Assembly (NCBI GenBank): GCA_963824545.1
Contig: CAWGPP010000006.1
Span: forward strand, 248,001 to 312,000
Length of the DNA: 64,000 nt
From: Bog-532 sp963824545
GTDB taxonomy: Bacteria; Actinomycetota; Actinomycetes; Streptosporangiales; Streptosporangiaceae
Direction of reading: 5' to 3'
Shown here: one piece after another, positions 27,219-35,731 of the stretch
Numbering within the stretch: the first letter of the stretch is position 1
Layout: each line of letters opens with the position of its first letter
Made by a program: the position numbers and the translations under genes
Notes under the pieces: generated by a model
Told to the model about the DNA's origin: nothing
Seen by the model: the letters and a program-made list of their open reading frames with translations, nothing else
Database searches by the model: none

Positions 27219-28111
27219 TCGGCATGGCAACCGCGGGCCCACCGGACGCGCCGGGCCCGGCCACCCTCGCGGGCGAGGGCGAGGTCCGCGGGGCCGGTGG
27301 CTTCGAGGTGCACCTCGACGTGTTCGAGGGGCCCTTTGACCTGCTGCTCGGCCTGATCTCCAAGCACAAGCTCGACATCACCGAGGTCGCGCTTTCGCAG
27401 GTGACCGACGAGTTCATCGGTTACATCCGGGAGCGCTCCGGCGGCTGGGATCTGGACCAGGTCAGCTACTTTCTGGTCGTCGCCGCGACCTTGCTGGACC
27501 TGAAGGCCGCGCGGCTGCTGCCATCGGGTGAGGTGGAGGACGAAGAAGACCTCGCGCTGCTGGAGGCGCGGGACCTGCTGTTCGCCCGCCTGCTGCAGTA
27601 CCGCGCGTACAAGGAGGTCGCCGCGATCTTCGCGGGCCGGATGGCCGTGGCGGCGCGCCGGTTCCCGCGCCGGGTCCCGCTGGAGCCACGGTTCGCGGAG
27701 TTGTTCCCCGAGGTGCTGCTCGGCCTCGGCCCGGTAGAGTTCGCCCGGATCGCGGCGCGCGCGCTCACCCCGCGGCGGCCGCCCACGGTGTCCACCGACC
27801 ACATTCACGCCCCGTTCGTGAGCGTCCGGGAGCAGGCGCGCCGGCTGGCCGCCAAGCTGCGCGCGCTCGGCCGGGCCAGCTTCCGGCAGCTCACCGCGGA
27901 CTGCGAGGCCACCTATGAGGTCGTCGCGAGCTTCCTCGCGCTGCTCGAGCTGTACCGGGAGGACCGGATCGCCCTGGAGCAGATCGCGCCGCTCGGGGAC
28001 ATCTACGTGACCTGGAACGCGGTCGGCGCGGACGATGACGATGATGACGTGGCCGCCGACGTGGATGAGGACGACCCGCGCGACGGATACGAGGACGACA
28101 CGCAGACATGA
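27215..28111 (+). CDS. scpA: Segregation and condensation protein A
   Basis: ScpA is the kleisin that links the SMC ATPase heads in chromosome condensation. The signature FEVHLDVFEGPFDLLLGLI followed by KLDITEVALSQVTDEFI is clear, and the C-terminal winged-helix region (FLALLELYREDRIALEQIAP) is present. Length is 298 residues. The last ~25 residues are almost entirely acidic (DDDDDDVAADVDEDDPRDG), a tail not needed for the fold. It overlaps both the preceding gene and scpB by 4 nt, so the proteins are probably made in fixed ratio. Confidence 0.96.
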   Translation: MIGMATAGPPDAPGPATLAGEGEVRGAGGFEVHLDVFEGPFDLLLGLISKHKLDITEVALSQVTDEFIGYIRERSGGWDLDQVSYFLVVAATLLDLKAARLLPSGEVEDEEDLALLEARDLLFARLLQYRAYKEVAAIFAGRMAVAARRFPRRVPLEPRFAELFPEVLLGLGPVEFARIAARALTPRRPPTVSTDHIHAPFVSVREQARRLAAKLRALGRASFRQLTADCEATYEVVASFLALLELYREDRIALEQIAPLGDIYVTWNAVGADDDDDDVAADVDEDDPRDGYEDDTQT

Positions 28112-29133
28112 AGGATATGAACGGACACGAACCCCGCCAGCAGGCCCCTGGCGACCCCGGTGTTCCCGATGCCCCTGACGACCCGGGCGTTCCCGACATC
28201 CCGGATAACCCTAGCGCCCCGAAGGTCCCAGGCGAGCCCGGCGTTCCTGATATCCCGGGTGACCCTGGCGTTCCTGATATCCCGGGTGACCCTGGCGTTC
28301 CTGATATCCCGGGTGACCCTGGCGTTCCTGATATCCCGGGTGACCCTGGCGTTCCTGATATCCCGGGTGACCCCGGCGTTCCTGATATCCCGGGTGACCC
28401 CGGCGGCCCGGAGGTGCTCGGCGACCCCCAAGACCCGGAGATCCTCGGCGATCTCACTGACCCCAGCGACCCGGACTTCAGCGATCTCACTGACCCCAGC
28501 GACCCGGACCTCAGCGATCTCACTGACCCCAGCGACCCGGACCTCAGCGATCTCAGCGACCCCGCCAGCCCCTCGCTGCGCGCCAGCCTCGAGGCCATCC
28601 TGCTGGTCGCGGACGAGCCGGTCCCGGCCGTCGTGCTGGCCCAGGTGCTGGAGCGCCCGACGGAGCAGGTCCTGGCGCTGCTGCGGGACACGGCCGCCGG
28701 GTACGCCGCCGAAGGCCGCGGGTTCGACCTGCGTGAGATCGCGGGCGGCTGGCGGTTCTACACCCGCGAGGAGTGCGCGCCCGTCGTGGAACGGTTCGTC
28801 AGCGAGGGCCAGGAGGTCCGGCTCACCCAGGCGGCGCTGGAGACGCTGGCGGTGGTCGCGTACCGCCAGCCGGTCAGCCGCGCCCGGGTGTCCGCCGTCC
28901 GCGGCGTCAACTGCGACGGCGTGATGCGGACGCTGACGCTGCGCGGGCTGGTGGAGGACGCCGGGACCGACCCGGAGACGGGGGCGATCCTTTACCGCAC
29001 CACCGGTTACTTCCTGGAGCGGCTCGGCCTGGCCAGCCTGGCCGAGCTGCCGGACCTCGCGCCGTTCCTGCCGGACAGCGTCGAGGACGCCGACGAGACC
29101 ATGGAGGCGGGTCATGAGCGCGCCCGGCCGTAG
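28108..29133 (+). CDS. scpB: Segregation and condensation protein B with repetitive N-terminal extension
   Basis: The ScpB core begins at about residue 152 (SLRASLEAILLVADEPVPAV) and has the two winged-helix domains (LTQAALETLAVVAYRQPVSR, SAVRGVNCDGVMRTL). It binds ScpA in the SMC complex. In front lies an unusual ~150-residue acidic, Pro/Gly-rich extension. It contains six copies of the nonapeptide GVPDIPGDP and then three copies of the 11-mer DLTDPSDPDxS, encoded by perfect or near-perfect tandem DNA repeats. The extension probably varies between strains by slippage and is likely disordered. The gene overlaps scpA (ATGA) and rluB (20 nt). Confidence 0.95.
   Translation: MKDMNGHEPRQQAPGDPGVPDAPDDPGVPDIPDNPSAPKVPGEPGVPDIPGDPGVPDIPGDPGVPDIPGDPGVPDIPGDPGVPDIPGDPGVPDIPGDPGGPEVLGDPQDPEILGDLTDPSDPDFSDLTDPSDPDLSDLTDPSDPDLSDLSDPASPSLRASLEAILLVADEPVPAVVLAQVLERPTEQVLALLRDTAAGYAAEGRGFDLREIAGGWRFYTREECAPVVERFVSEGQEVRLTQAALETLAVVAYRQPVSRARVSAVRGVNCDGVMRTLTLRGLVEDAGTDPETGAILYRTTGYFLERLGLASLAELPDLAPFLPDSVEDADETMEAGHERARP
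28240..28401 (+). repeat. Six tandem copies of a 27-bp coding repeat
   Basis: The unit begins GGCGTTCCTGATATCCCGGG and encodes GVPDIPGDP. Copies start at 28240, 28267, 28294, 28321, 28348 and 28375, and differ only by a T/C change in the last base. Such purity points to recent expansion. Confidence 0.95.
28450..28572 (+). repeat. 33-bp tandem coding repeat, three copies plus a partial
   Basis: Copies start at 28450, 28483 and 28516, with a diverged partial copy from 28549. The unit begins GATCTCACTGACCCCAGCG and encodes DLTDPSDPDxS. It is a second, independent repeat family within scpB. Confidence 0.92.
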
Positions 29134-30058
29134 CCCGCGCGGCCGCGGCGGCGCCGGTCATACGCCCGGCCGCCCCGGCGGGGGCACCTCCGCCAGCGGC
29201 CGGGGCGGCCCCAGCCGGAGTACCCCCGCGCGCCCGTCTCGTCCCTCCGCCCCGCTGCCCATCGGCACCGATGACGACGATGACGACTTTGGCGGCGATT
29301 TCGGCGAGGAGCGTGACAGCCTCATCGACGTCCCGGGCGGCGTGCGGCTGCAGAAGGTGCTGGCCGCGGCGGGCGTGGGCAGCCGTCGGCACTGTGAGGA
29401 GCTGATCGGAGCCGGCCGGGTTGAGGTCGACGGTGAGACGGTGCGCCGGTTCGGTGCCCGGGTCGATCCCGAGCATCAGGTCATCCGGGTGGACGGGAAG
29501 CGCATCCCGTCCCGGCAGGATCTCGCCTACCTGGCCTTCAACAAGCCAGCCGGCGTGCTGACCGCGATGTCCGACCCGCGCGGCCGCGCCACCATCACCG
29601 ACTTCCTCGGCGACCGGGCCGAGCGGCTGTTTCACGTGGGCCGCCTCGACTACGACACCGAGGGCCTCATGCTGCTGACGAACGACGGGGAACTCGCGCA
29701 CCGCCTCGCCCACCCCCGGTACGGGGTGCTCAAGACCTACCTGGCCGAGGTGCAGGGCCCGGTGCCGAAGGATCTGGGCCGCACGCTCATGACGGGGATC
29801 GAACTGGAGGACGGCGTGGCCACCGCCGACCGGTTCCGGGTCGTCGAACGGTCCGGGGCCCGCGTGCTCGTCGAGATCACCCTGCACGAGGGGCGCAAGC
29901 ATATCGTGCGGCGGATGCTCGCCGAGGCTGGCTACCCGGTGCTCAGGCTGGTGCGCACCGATGTCGGCCCGATCCGCCTGGGCAACCTCAAGCCGGGCGC
30001 GGTCCGGGAGCTCACGACGCGTGAAATCGGCGAACTGTACGCCTCGGTAGGCCTATAG
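29114..30058 (+). CDS. rluB: 23S rRNA pseudouridine synthase, RluB family
   Basis: This 314-residue protein converts a uridine in 23S rRNA to pseudouridine. An S4 RNA-binding domain (RLQKVLAAAGVGSRRHCEEL) precedes the catalytic domain, whose Asp is in HVGRLDYDTEGLMLLTND. KTYLAEVQGPV and HEGRKHIVRRML are also typical. The first ~70 residues are a Gly/Arg-rich then acidic extension (TDDDDDDFGGDFGEE). The gene starts inside the 3' end of scpB, as usual in the scpAB-rluB arrangement of actinobacteria and firmicutes. Confidence 0.95.
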   Translation: MSAPGRSPRGRGGAGHTPGRPGGGTSASGRGGPSRSTPARPSRPSAPLPIGTDDDDDDFGGDFGEERDSLIDVPGGVRLQKVLAAAGVGSRRHCEELIGAGRVEVDGETVRRFGARVDPEHQVIRVDGKRIPSRQDLAYLAFNKPAGVLTAMSDPRGRATITDFLGDRAERLFHVGRLDYDTEGLMLLTNDGELAHRLAHPRYGVLKTYLAEVQGPVPKDLGRTLMTGIELEDGVATADRFRVVERSGARVLVEITLHEGRKHIVRRMLAEAGYPVLRLVRTDVGPIRLGNLKPGAVRELTTREIGELYASVGL

Positions 30059-30100
30059 CCTGGAGAGGTCAGCCTGGAGAGGTCAGCCTGGAAAGGCCCG
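30057..30100 (+). repeat. 14-bp tandem repeat between rluB and aroH
   Basis: The unit AGCCTGGAGAGGTC occurs twice, followed by a third, slightly changed copy. Each copy contains a GGAGAGG that resembles a ribosome site. The actual site for aroH is the GAGGAGG-like stretch nearer its GTG. Confidence 0.8.
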
Positions 30101-30126
30101 CCGGCCGATACCGAGGAGGTGCGAAC

Positions 30127-30489
30127 GTGCCGGTCAGAGCGATCCGGGGCGCTGTGCAGGTCGATGCCGACGACAGGGAGGCGATCCTGGAGGGGACCGC
30201 CGAGCTCGTCAGCGAGGTGATGGCGCGCAACGACCTGGTTCCCGACGACGTGATCAGTGTCCTGTTCACCGTCACCCCCGACCTGACCGCCGAGTTCCCC
30301 GCCCTGGCCGCGCGGAAGATCGGCTTCCACGATGTGCCGCTGCTGTGCGCAACCGAGATACCGGTCCCGGGTGCGTTGCCGCGCGTAGTCCGGCTCATGA
30401 TGCACGTGGAGACCAGCCGTTCCCGCGGTGAGGTCCAGCACGTCTACCTGCGTGGCGCGGCCGCGCTCCGGCTGGATATCGCGCAGTGA
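30127..30489 (+). CDS. aroH: Chorismate mutase, AroH type
   Basis: This 120-residue trimeric chorismate mutase converts chorismate to prephenate. It has the AroH hallmarks VRAIRGAVQVDADDREAI near the N-terminus (Arg-7-type residue), VISVLFTVTPDLTAEFPA, and the conserved PLLCATEIPVPGALPRVVRL segment. The GTG has a GAGGAGG-type site. It overlaps tyrA by 4 nt (GTGA); together they convert chorismate toward 4-hydroxyphenylpyruvate for tyrosine. Confidence 0.96.
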   Translation: MPVRAIRGAVQVDADDREAILEGTAELVSEVMARNDLVPDDVISVLFTVTPDLTAEFPALAARKIGFHDVPLLCATEIPVPGALPRVVRLMMHVETSRSRGEVQHVYLRGAAALRLDIAQ

Positions 30490-31634
30490 CCGAAGTGCCG
30501 TGCCCGCGGCAGGTCGTCGTCATCGGCGCCGGCCTGATCGGGACGTCAGCGGCGCTTGCCCTGCGGCGCGGTGGCACCGGCGTCTGGCTCTGGGATCTGG
30601 ACCCGGCCGCCGCCGCGCTCGCGGCCGACCTGGGCGCCGGGCAGGCCCTGGACACCCTGGATGGCCTGGATGGCCTGGATGGGCGGACTCCTGGGCCCTG
30701 CGACCTGGCGCTGCTCGCCGTGCCGCCGGCCGAGGTGGCTCCCGTGCTGGCCAGCGCGCAGCGGGCGGGCCTGGCCCGCTGGTACACCGACGTGGCCAGC
30801 GTGAAGGCGATGCCGCTGGCCCGCGCCCGGGAGGCCGGCTGTGACATCTCCCGGTACGTGCCGGGGCATCCGCTGGCCGGCCGGGAGCGTTCCGGCCCGG
30901 CGGCGGCCCGGGCCGACCTTTTCCTGGGCCGGGCCTGGGCGCTGTGCCCGGCCCCGGAGACATCGGAGGCGGCGGTCGCGGCGGTCACCTCGATGGTGAC
31001 GGCGTGCGGGGCCGAGCCGGTCGTGACGGACGCCGGGACGCACGACCGCTGGGTCGCGCTCGTCTCGCACGCCCCGCACGTGGTCGCCGCGGCGATGGCC
31101 GCCCAGCTGAGCCGCCCGTCCGTGCCGCCGGAGGCGCTGGCCCTGGCCGGGCAGGGCCTGCGCGACGCCACCCGGATCGCCGTGGGTGACGTGGACCTGT
31201 GGACGCAGATTCTGACCGGGAACGCCGCTCCCGTCGCGGCGGTCCTCGCCGAGGTGGCCGCCGGCCTTGCGGACGCCGCGCGCGTCCTGGCCGGGATCAC
31301 GGACAGCGGATCACCCGGCGCGCCCGCCCCGGAGGCCGGTAAGCACCTTGCCCTGCTTCTCGAGCAGGGGCGCGCCGGCGTGGCCCGGATCCCGGGTAAG
31401 CACGGCGGCCCGGCCCGCGCGTTCACCGCCGTCCAGGTGGTCATTACTGACCGGCCGGGCGAGCTGGCGCGGCTGTTCACCGCGGCCGCCGAGGCCGGGG
31501 TCAACATCGAGGACGTCGGCATCGAGCACTCACCCGGCCAGCCGGTCGGCGTGGCCGAGCTGTCGGTCCGCCCGGACTCGGCCGGGGCGCTCATTGCGGC
31601 CCTTGCGGCCGGCGGATGGCCGGTTCGCCGGTAG
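30486..31634 (+). CDS. tyrA: Prephenate dehydrogenase
   Basis: This 382-residue enzyme oxidatively decarboxylates prephenate with NAD(P). The Rossmann motif is VVVIGAGLIGTSAALALRRG, followed by YTDVASVKAMPL and the catalytic-His region VPGHPLAGRERSGPAAA. The C-terminal ~75 residues form an ACT-like regulatory domain (VVITDRPGELARLFTAAAEA), which suggests feedback by tyrosine. A short LDGLDGLDG repeat (~residue 58) comes from an 11-12-bp DNA repeat. It is co-translated with aroH. Confidence 0.95.
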   Translation: MTEVPCPRQVVVIGAGLIGTSAALALRRGGTGVWLWDLDPAAAALAADLGAGQALDTLDGLDGLDGRTPGPCDLALLAVPPAEVAPVLASAQRAGLARWYTDVASVKAMPLARAREAGCDISRYVPGHPLAGRERSGPAAARADLFLGRAWALCPAPETSEAAVAAVTSMVTACGAEPVVTDAGTHDRWVALVSHAPHVVAAAMAAQLSRPSVPPEALALAGQGLRDATRIAVGDVDLWTQILTGNAAPVAAVLAEVAAGLADAARVLAGITDSGSPGAPAPEAGKHLALLLEQGRAGVARIPGKHGGPARAFTAVQVVITDRPGELARLFTAAAEAGVNIEDVGIEHSPGQPVGVAELSVRPDSAGALIAALAAGGWPVRR

Positions 31635-31637
31635 CCT
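31632..31637 (+). promoter_or_regulatory. -10 box for a leaderless cmk transcript
   Basis: TAGCCT lies 7 nt before the cmk GTG at 31645 and overlaps the tyrA stop region. The same box and spacing occur before bioA. Confidence 0.5.
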
Positions 31638-31644
31638 TGCGGGT

Positions 31645-32379
31645 GTGAGCATTTCTGCGGACCGTCACGGCGAATCATCGGGCAGCGGAATCGTCATCGC
31701 CGTCGACGGCCCGTCGGCATCCGGCAAGTCCAGTACCTCCCGTGGGACGGCGAGCGCCCTCGGCCTCCGTTATCTCGACACCGGCGCCATGTACCGCGCC
31801 CTTACCTGGTGGCTGCTGGCCCGCGGCGTCCCGGTGGATGACCCGGACGCGGTGGCGCGGAACGCGGACGGCCCGGTCATCGAGGTGGGCACCGACCCGG
31901 ATGATCCGTGGGTGACGGTCGACGGCCGGGACGTGACGGCCGCGATCCGCTCCCGCGAGGTGTCCGGCGCGGTGTCCGCCGTCGCCCGGGTGCCGCAGGT
32001 CCGCGCGCGGCTGATCGCCCTGCAGCGGGAAATCATCGCCCGGGCCCGGGCCGAGGGGCGGGGAATCGTCGCGGAGGGCCGCGACATCGGCACGGTGGTC
32101 GCGCCGGACGCGGTGGTCAAGGTCTTCCTGACCGCCAGCGAAACGGCCCGGGCCACCCGCCGCACCGCCGACCTGGCCGCCGACCCGACCGCGACCGTCA
32201 CCGCGACCCAGGCCGAGCAGGCCCGCCGCGACCGGATGGACGCGGTGCAGATGGCGCGGGCCGAGGACGCGGTGGACATCGACTCGACCATGTTCAGCCT
32301 CGACGACGTGATCGAGATGATCACCGGCCTGGCCCGGCAGCGGGCCAGCCTGCCCGACGCGGCGAGGACGACCCGGTGA
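31645..32379 (+). CDS. cmk: Cytidylate kinase
   Basis: This 244-residue NMP kinase phosphorylates CMP and dCMP. It begins with the P-loop VIAVDGPSASGKSSTSRG, and has YLDTGAMYRALTWWLL and EGRDIGTVVAPDAVVKVFL, all diagnostic. The GTG at 31645 gives a normal length; the frame is open further upstream through tyrA but that part is out-of-frame shadow. Its stop overlaps the der start (GTGA). Cytidylate kinase next to der is a conserved pair. Confidence 0.95.
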   Translation: MSISADRHGESSGSGIVIAVDGPSASGKSSTSRGTASALGLRYLDTGAMYRALTWWLLARGVPVDDPDAVARNADGPVIEVGTDPDDPWVTVDGRDVTAAIRSREVSGAVSAVARVPQVRARLIALQREIIARARAEGRGIVAEGRDIGTVVAPDAVVKVFLTASETARATRRTADLAADPTATVTATQAEQARRDRMDAVQMARAEDAVDIDSTMFSLDDVIEMITGLARQRASLPDAARTTR

Positions 32380-33935
32380 GCCCCGACGACGAAACCGCCG
32401 GGTCCAGCACCGACGACGAGTTCGTGCCCGGCATCGGCGAGTTCGTGCCCGGAGTGGACGAGGACTACACCCCGGACGACGAAGACCCCGCGGACGGCGA
32501 ATACCTGACCGGCGACGGGTTCGGCGACCCGGATTTCGGCGACCCGGATTTCGGTGGCGCTGATGAGGAGGCCGCCGAACGGCCCGTGGTGGCCGTGGTC
32601 GGCCGCCCTAACGTCGGCAAATCGACGCTGGTCAACCGGATCCTCGGCAGCCGCCTGGCGGTCGTGGAGGACACCCCCGGGGTCACCCGCGACCGGGTGG
32701 CCTACGACGCGAACTGGCGCGGGCGGCTGTTCACCCTGGTGGACACCGGCGGCTGGGAGCCATCGGAGGAGAAGACCGGATCGCTGGCCGCGCGGATCGC
32801 CGGGCAGGCGCGGATCGCCGCGAACACGGCCGACGCCGTGCTGTTCGTGGTCGACGCCACGGTCGGCGCGACCGACGCCGACAACGCCGTCGCGGACGTG
32901 CTGCGCCGCTCCGGCGTGCCGGTGGTGGTCGCGGCCAACAAGGTCGACAACGCCGCCACCGAGCTGACCGCCTCGGCGCTGTGGTCGCTGGGGCTCGGCG
33001 AGCCGTACCCGGTGAGCGCGCTGCACGGGCGCGCCAGCGGTGACCTGCTCGACGCCGTCCTCCAGGCGCTGCCCGAGGCGCCCCCGCAGCCGCGCGGGCA
33101 GCCGTCGGGGCCGCGCCGGGTGGCGCTCATCGGCCGGCCGAACGTGGGCAAGTCCAGCCTGCTGAACAAGCTGGCCGGCGAACAGCGCGTGCTCGTCGAC
33201 ACCGAGGCCGGCACCACCCGGGACCCGGTGGATGAGCTGATCGAGCTGGGCGGCAAGACCTGGCGGTTCGTGGACACGGCCGGCATCCGGCGGCGGTTCC
33301 GGGAGAGCCAGGGCGCCGACTACTACGCCGCGCTGCGGACCGCGGGTGCGCTCGAGGTCGCCGAGGTCGCCGTGGTGCTCGTGGACGCGAGCCAGCCGCT
33401 GACCGAGCAGGATCTCCGGATCGTCTCCATGGTCATCGAGGCCGGCCGCGCCCTGGTCATTGCGTTCAACAAGTGGGACATGGTCGACGAGGAACGGCAG
33501 CACTACCTGACGCGTGAGATCGACCGGCAGCTGTACAACGCGCGCTGGGCGCCGCGGGTGAACATTTCCGCCACCACCGGGCGGCACGTGGACCGGCTGG
33601 TCCCGGCGATCGAGACGGCGCTGGCGGGCTGGGAGACCCGGGTCCCGACCGGCCGCCTCAACGCCTGGCTGACCAGCCTGATCGCGGCGACCCCGCCGCC
33701 GGTGCGCGGCGGCCGCCAGCCGAAGGTCCTCTTCGCGACGCAGGCAGGCATCCGGCCCCCGCACGTCGTCCTGTTCACCACGGGGTTCCTGGAGGCGGCC
33801 TACCGCCGGTTCGTGGAGCGCAAGCTGCGCGAGGAGTTCGGCTTCGAGGGCAGCCCGCTGAAGGTGTCCATGCGGCTGCGCGAAAAGCGCGGCCGGGGAA
33901 ACTCCTCCCGCGGCCGCAGCACCAGCCGCCGGTAA
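32376..33935 (+). CDS. der: Ribosome biogenesis GTPase Der (EngA)
   Basis: This 519-residue protein contains two GTPase domains in tandem: VAVVGRPNVGKSTLVNRILG with VAANKVDN, and ALIGRPNVGKSSLLNKLAG with IAFNKWDM. A C-terminal KH-like domain follows. It acts in 50S subunit assembly. An acidic N-terminal extension of about 70 residues (many Asp/Glu, with the repeat FGDPDFGDPDFG) precedes the first G domain and resembles acidic tails on ScpA, ScpB and RluB in the same cluster. The GTG overlaps the cmk stop. Confidence 0.96.
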   Translation: MSPDDETAGSSTDDEFVPGIGEFVPGVDEDYTPDDEDPADGEYLTGDGFGDPDFGDPDFGGADEEAAERPVVAVVGRPNVGKSTLVNRILGSRLAVVEDTPGVTRDRVAYDANWRGRLFTLVDTGGWEPSEEKTGSLAARIAGQARIAANTADAVLFVVDATVGATDADNAVADVLRRSGVPVVVAANKVDNAATELTASALWSLGLGEPYPVSALHGRASGDLLDAVLQALPEAPPQPRGQPSGPRRVALIGRPNVGKSSLLNKLAGEQRVLVDTEAGTTRDPVDELIELGGKTWRFVDTAGIRRRFRESQGADYYAALRTAGALEVAEVAVVLVDASQPLTEQDLRIVSMVIEAGRALVIAFNKWDMVDEERQHYLTREIDRQLYNARWAPRVNISATTGRHVDRLVPAIETALAGWETRVPTGRLNAWLTSLIAATPPPVRGGRQPKVLFATQAGIRPPHVVLFTTGFLEAAYRRFVERKLREEFGFEGSPLKVSMRLREKRGRGNSSRGRSTSRR

Positions 33936-33955
33936 CGAGCGCCTCGCCGTAACCC
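33931..33955 (-). repeat. Copy 2 of the 25-bp dispersed repeat (first copy at 2580-2604)
   Basis: This is a perfect inverted copy of 2580-2604. It begins at the der stop codon (TAA at 33933-33935 lies within it), so the element supplies the end of der and lies just before the bioA promoter. Confidence 0.8.
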
Positions 33956-33972
33956 GGCTGTGGTGCCCGCCG

Positions 33973-33978
33973 TAGCCT
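33973..33978 (+). promoter_or_regulatory. -10 box for a leaderless bioA transcript
   Basis: TAGCCT lies 6 nt before the GTG at 33985, and no ribosome site is visible. Confidence 0.5.
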
Positions 33979-33984
33979 GGGCGG

Positions 33985-35280
33985 GTGCGGACGACGGAGC
34001 TGCTTGAGACCGACCGGGTGCGGGTGTGGCATCCGTATGCGCCGATGCCGGGCACGCACCCGCCGCTGGCGGTGGAGTCCGCGTCGGGTGTCCGGCTGAC
34101 GCTCGCCGGGCCGCGGGGCCCGGAGCTGATCGACGGGATGTCATCGTGGTGGGCGGCCATCCACGGGTACCGGCACCCGGCCCTGGACGAGGCGGCCCGG
34201 GGCCAGCTGGACCGGATGAGCCACGTGATGTTCGGCGGCCTGACCCACGAGGGAGCCGTGCGGCTGTGTGACCGGCTGGCCACGCTCACGCCGGACGGGC
34301 TGGAGCACGTCTTCCTCTGTGACTCCGGCTCGGTCGCGGTCGAGGTCGGGATCAAGATGTGCCTGCAGTACTGGCGCTCGCGCGGGCAGCCGGCCAGGCG
34401 CACGCTGCTCACCTGGCGCGGGGGCTACCACGGCGACACGTTCTGGGCGATGTCGGTGTGCGACCCGGACGGCGGCATGCACCGGCTGTGGGACGGGGTG
34501 CTGCCCCGGCAGGTGTTCGCTGGCCTGCCGCCGGCCGGTTTCGGCGCCGGTGTCGACCCCGGGTACGCCGCTGAGCTCACCGGACTGATCGCCCGGCATG
34601 CCGGGGAGCTGGCCGCGGTGATCGTCGAGCCGGTCGTGCAGGGCGCCGGGGGCATGCGCTTTCACGATCCCGGCTACCTGCGCGTACTGCGTGCGGCCTG
34701 CGATGAGCACGGCGTGCTGCTGATCTTCGACGAGATCGCCACCGGCTTCGGCCGCAGCGGCGCGCTGTTCGCGGCCGGCCATGCGGGCGTGAGCCCGGAC
34801 GTGATGTGCCTGGGCAAGGCGCTCGCCGGCGGGTACCTGACGCTGGCCGCCGTGCTGTGCCGCCCGGAGGTCGCGGACGGCATTTCCGGCGGCGAGGTCC
34901 CGGTGCTGGCGCACGGCCCGACGTTCATGGGCAACCCGCTGGCCTGCGCGGTCGCGAACGCGTCGCTGGACGTCCTGCTGGCCGGGTATCCCGGCGGCTG
35001 GCAGGCGCAGGTGCGCCGGATCGAGGCCGGCCTGCGCGCCGGGCTCGCCCCCGCGCGGGCCCTGCCCCAGGTCACCGACGTCCGGGTGCTCGGGGCAATC
35101 GGCGTCGTGCAGCTCGATCACGACGTGGACATGTCCGCGGCCACGCAGGCCGCCGTCCGGGCGGGGGTCTGGCTGCGCCCGTTCCGCGATCTCGTCTACA
35201 CCATGCCGCCGTACGTGACCGGCGACGAGGACCTGGCCAGGATCTGTGCCGGTGTCATCGCCGCCGCGTCGGCCGGGTGA
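33985..35280 (+). CDS. bioA: Adenosylmethionine-8-amino-7-oxononanoate aminotransferase
   Basis: This 431-residue class III PLP aminotransferase makes 7,8-diaminononanoate (DAPA) for biotin using SAM as amino donor. Typical features are VWHPYAPMPG near the N-terminus, the tryptophan pair in DGMSSWWAAIHGY, WRGGYHGDTFWAMSV, LIFDEIATGFGRSG, the PLP-lysine segment CLGKALAGGYLTL and HGPTFMGNPLACAVA. The WHPY and SSWW residues separate BioA from related ornithine-type enzymes. No other bio genes lie in the window. Confidence 0.95.
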   Translation: MRTTELLETDRVRVWHPYAPMPGTHPPLAVESASGVRLTLAGPRGPELIDGMSSWWAAIHGYRHPALDEAARGQLDRMSHVMFGGLTHEGAVRLCDRLATLTPDGLEHVFLCDSGSVAVEVGIKMCLQYWRSRGQPARRTLLTWRGGYHGDTFWAMSVCDPDGGMHRLWDGVLPRQVFAGLPPAGFGAGVDPGYAAELTGLIARHAGELAAVIVEPVVQGAGGMRFHDPGYLRVLRAACDEHGVLLIFDEIATGFGRSGALFAAGHAGVSPDVMCLGKALAGGYLTLAAVLCRPEVADGISGGEVPVLAHGPTFMGNPLACAVANASLDVLLAGYPGGWQAQVRRIEAGLRAGLAPARALPQVTDVRVLGAIGVVQLDHDVDMSAATQAAVRAGVWLRPFRDLVYTMPPYVTGDEDLARICAGVIAAASAG

Positions 35281-35326
35281 CCGGCGTATGCAATGCCATG
35301 GCGCACGTTCCGAGCCCCAGGGACCG

Positions 35327-35731
35327 TCAGCGCTCCGGGCCGTCCCCACGGCTCACCTGGAACCAGACGGTCGTCCCCGCGCTGTCCTGCCGGTAACCCC
35401 ATCGCGCCGCGAGCTGCTCCACCAGGAAGAGCCCGTGCCCGCACGCGGCGTACCGGTCCCCGCTCACCTCGGGGCCGTGGTCCGGTGACCCGCCGTCGGC
35501 CACCTCCACCAGCAGGCCGTCCGGCAGGTCGATCACCACCACCGTCACCGTGCCGCCGTCCCCGCCTGACTTGGTGTGCAGCACGGCGTTCGTGACCAGT
35601 TCCGAGGTCAGCAGGACGGCCGTTTCCGCTGCCGTCCCGGCCAGCCGGGCCACGAATGCTCTGGCGCTCGTCACCAGCTCCGGGCATCCCGGGATGGTCA
35701 GGCTGCCCAGAACGACCGCTTCCGGCGTCAT
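35327..35731 (-). CDS. HATPase-domain regulator (anti-sigma-factor-kinase-like)
   Basis: This 134-residue protein is a stand-alone GHKL ATPase domain of the RsbW/SpoIIAB-like class common in actinobacteria. The N-box is LLTSELVTNAVLH, the ATP-lid region starts VEVADGGSPDHGP, and the G2-type segment is CGHGLFLVEQLAARWG. Such proteins often sit beside XRE-DUF5753 and DUF397 genes, as here (the divergent gene at 36118). They are thought to take part in regulatory modules affecting development or antibiotic production. The partner is unknown. The ATG at 35731 lacks a strong ribosome site. Confidence 0.85.
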   Translation of the reverse strand: MTPEAVVLGSLTIPGCPELVTSARAFVARLAGTAAETAVLLTSELVTNAVLHTKSGGDGGTVTVVVIDLPDGLLVEVADGGSPDHGPEVSGDRYAACGHGLFLVEQLAARWGYRQDSAGTTVWFQVSRGDGPER

